Positions 61,787-64,000 of a stretch of DNA of 64,000 bases are shown here, piece after piece. Source of the DNA: Cladochytrium replicatum (Eukaryota; Chytridiomycota; Chytridiomycetes; Cladochytriales; Cladochytriaceae); the NCBI GenBank assembly GCA_025526935.1, contig JAHLKD010000103.1:62001-126000 (forward strand), written 5' to 3'. The first letter of the stretch is position 1; each line of letters opens with the position of its first letter. Under the pieces are notes generated by a model. It made no database searches and was not told where the DNA came from. It saw nothing but the letters and a program-made list of their open reading frames with translations. The translations under genes and the position numbers were made by a program.

Positions 61787-64000
61787 ATGGCTTCCGCTAT
61801 CCAGTTCGGCCCCGGCGCTTCCGCCTCCGCCTCGCTTCCCTCTTCGCAACCCTCCCCGCCTGATTTTTCGCTGGGCTCTGACCTAGATGTCCGCATCGAA
61901 AGTCTACGTCCCCACCTCGTCCTCGTCTTCCCGCACAACAGCCCCGATCACGGTACCTACCTCGGCGAACCACCGAGATACCTACCCGCCGGTGCCTCTA
62001 GGCTGCCCGAACCAATCCAACACATCAATCCAACCATGCATGCTGCTCAACACCAACAACAAATTACCAAACCCAACGCACCGGACAAAAGTTCCGGACA
62101 ATTTACGCATGTTTCGAAGGAGCATCTCAGACCAGAATCCCACTCCGCTTCCGCTCCATCAGCGGGCCAACGGTAATGTCTTTTTGTGTACAACTGTGGA
62201 TTGGAACACTTTTTGCTCAATTGTTACACTCTTTAAGTCCTCGGTCTATCTCTCGCGGCGGGAGAGAGATACAGTCTCGGGTATGAAGAGGTTTTGACTG
62301 TCCCTCTTTTTCTAACATGTCTACATTAGATACGGCCAGCAAGTCCAGGTCGGGAAGAGTATTCCTCGTTGCATGCTCAGGTGAGTTCATTTGTAATAAA
62401 CTCTGTAAACTGTGATGCAGATGCTTTTCAAAAAAGCTGGCCAAGTTGCCTCAACCTATCAAAATCGATGGAATGCCTTCGTTGGAACAATTCAGGGCCC
62501 TCAAAATCGGACTGTTTCCACTTCCGGGTGCTCGCAATGCCCGTACGGTCGCGGAATCGGGGGAAAAGCGCCTGTACGTTGAAGTGGATAACCCAACAGT
62601 GGAATCTATGGATGAAGACACCCATCTTACGCTGATTGGAACCTCAGCAGAAATATCAGAGTATGGTCTGAATATTTTTTCTGTTACTCCGCTAATATCG
62701 GCATTTCAGAGCAACAAAAGTCGACAATATGGGTACATTGCCAGTTCCATCAAACCCGACGTCCCCTCAAAAGCCCCTCCAAAGTGATACACCATCTATT
62801 CCTGCGGCACCGCCCACAAATGTAGCGGCACCAGAAGAACATTCTGCCTCTGCAGTTGACTCAACTACTCCTGTACTACCAAAACCCAAGATTAAGCTTA
62901 CGATGAAAGGAATCCAGAAATTGAAGAGCGCCCAAATTTTCGAGGAAGGTCCACCAAATGCTGCTGCTGCTGCTCCTGTACCCCCTCCTCCCGAGCGACG
63001 GTCGAAACTGAAAGTGCTCAGAGAGAACAAAGAGCCACCTTCTGCGTCGGCGAGCGCCAAATCAAAGACGACGAACGTGGACAGACATGAGTCGGATGGG
63101 CCAAAGGACAGCGCCGTTCCTAAACGAAGACGTGAGCCTACTGATTCTACTGAAGCAAAGGGAAAAGACGAGCCGTCTCAAAAGTCGGACATGTCGTCCC
63201 ACGCAAAGCGCCCTAAAATGCGAAAGGAAGAGAAAATTGGAGCAACTGATGCAGCGGATACCCCGGCTCGTCCCCCTGATTCAGAAAAATCGAAGAGTAC
63301 CACCCAGAAAGAGAAGCAAATGAAGCCCAAACCTGAGCGCGACTCATTTCGAAAGGCTGATCCTGAGCAATCGATCCGTGTGCAATCAGAAGCTCCACCG
63401 AAAAATCCCAAAATTAAACCCGCACCCGAGCAAGCCGAACCCAACAAAAAGAAGAAAATCCGAGTGGAGGCGTTATCATCCGTCGGGGACATTTGGGATT
63501 CGGGTGGGGACGATGGAAGTGACCGGCCACCATCAAAATCAGGGACCGCGAAGGAACCGGGATCAGACGACGCTGCTCGCTTGAAAAAACGGAAACGTGC
63601 CGATTCAGGTGTTGGGAGCGTCCGGGCTTCTCGCAACGACGGTGGGGATGGAAACAAATCCGACTCAGAGGAGCATAGGCGGAAAGTGCCTTCAAAGCAA
63701 AAGCCGGCGGACGCGGGATCCATTTTCGATCAGCCTTCAAAGCCCGCCAAACGACCTGCAAATGAAGTCTCAGATCACAAATCGGACACTGTGCGCAAAC
63801 ACAAGGAATCTTCGTTACCTGAACACAAGTCGAAAGCTGCGAAACGACGAAGATCACCATCACCCCCAGCCGACGGTACGAATCCGCCGCCCCCACCGCC
63901 CGACTCAGCAAAGCTTAAACGCGGCGAAAAGTCTTCCCCGAAACTTTCTGTCGGTGCATCATCAAAGTCTGCCACCGCACGGAGCCGCGAAGATCATTCC
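61787..64000 (+). CDS. Lys/Ser-rich nuclear-type protein, incomplete at right edge
   Basis: Not recognised. Exons 61787-62172, 62330-62380, 62421-62660 and 62710 to beyond 64000 keep one frame. The start could be MASAIQFGPG (61787) or an in-frame ATG at 61676 that would add a hydrophobic leader. The one conserved-looking part is in exons 2-3: GQQVQVGKSIPRCML, KLAKLPQPIKIDGMPSLEQF and RLYVEVDNPTVESMDEDTHL. From there to the window edge it is a highly charged, disordered tail with many basic clusters (KRRREP, AKRPKMRK, NKKKKIRV, LKKRKR, AAKRRRSPSP) that look like nuclear localisation signals, plus PKIKLTMKGIQKLK. A chromatin or RNA-processing role is possible but is inference. Confidence 0.55.

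Overview
This window is from a fungal nuclear genome, most likely a zoosporic (flagellated, chytrid-like) fungus. Genes are split by many short GT-AG introns, mostly about 50-80 nt. The fungal signatures are a fused three-enzyme folate protein (FOL1), a Zn(II)2Cys6 transcription factor and a 40S S15 gene whose first exon is only the ATG. The case for a flagellated lineage rests on a Fused/STK36-type kinase with a long C-terminal region and a full-length LRRC43-like protein, both normally linked to motile cilia. There are no bacterial-style operons; neighbours are read convergently, divergently or in tandem with gaps of about 80-900 bp.

Layout. 1-6 kb: a low-complexity coiled-coil protein and a TTC14-like TPR protein. 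6.3-9.6 kb (- strand): an intact TIR/NB-ARC/TPR protein, an NLR-type immune receptor architecture. 10-13.4 kb: an SNM1A/PSO2-type crosslink-repair nuclease and a divergent R3H-type gene. 13.5 kb: a tiny relic of an NLR. 13.7-22.2 kb: STK36-like kinase, threonine synthase, a GH46 chitosanase. 22.5-25.5 kb: an ankyrin-like protein next to a decayed partial copy of itself. 25.9-33.1 kb: RPS15, a methyltransferase, FOL1, a degenerate DDX59-like DEAD-box protein, an RBM48 homologue. 33.3-44.8 kb: a GT14-type glycosyltransferase, LRRC43-like, a protein with four copies of an LFSGR motif, and an unidentified gene. 45-53 kb: Zn2Cys6 factor, D-lactate dehydrogenase, RAD9. 53.2-59.3 kb (+ strand): a second NLR copy broken after its NB-ARC domain, then a third, heavily decayed copy containing a pair of 92-bp inverted repeats. 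59.4-64 kb: an F-box/LRR protein and a nuclear-looking lysine-rich protein that runs off the right edge.

Themes. The most unusual content is the TIR-NB-ARC-TPR family: one intact gene, one truncated gene and at least two relics within about 53 kb, on opposite strands, with TPR arrays built from nearly identical 129-bp units. This is the signature expected of a birth-and-death immune receptor family; TIR domains on NLRs are uncommon in fungi. A second theme is genome maintenance (SNM1A with a PCNA-binding tail, RAD9 clamp subunit). A third is RNA processing, with RBM48 hinting that minor (U12) splicing may persist. All exon joins given below were worked out by hand from splice signals and reading frame; in most genes the summed exon lengths are divisible by three, and exceptions are stated.
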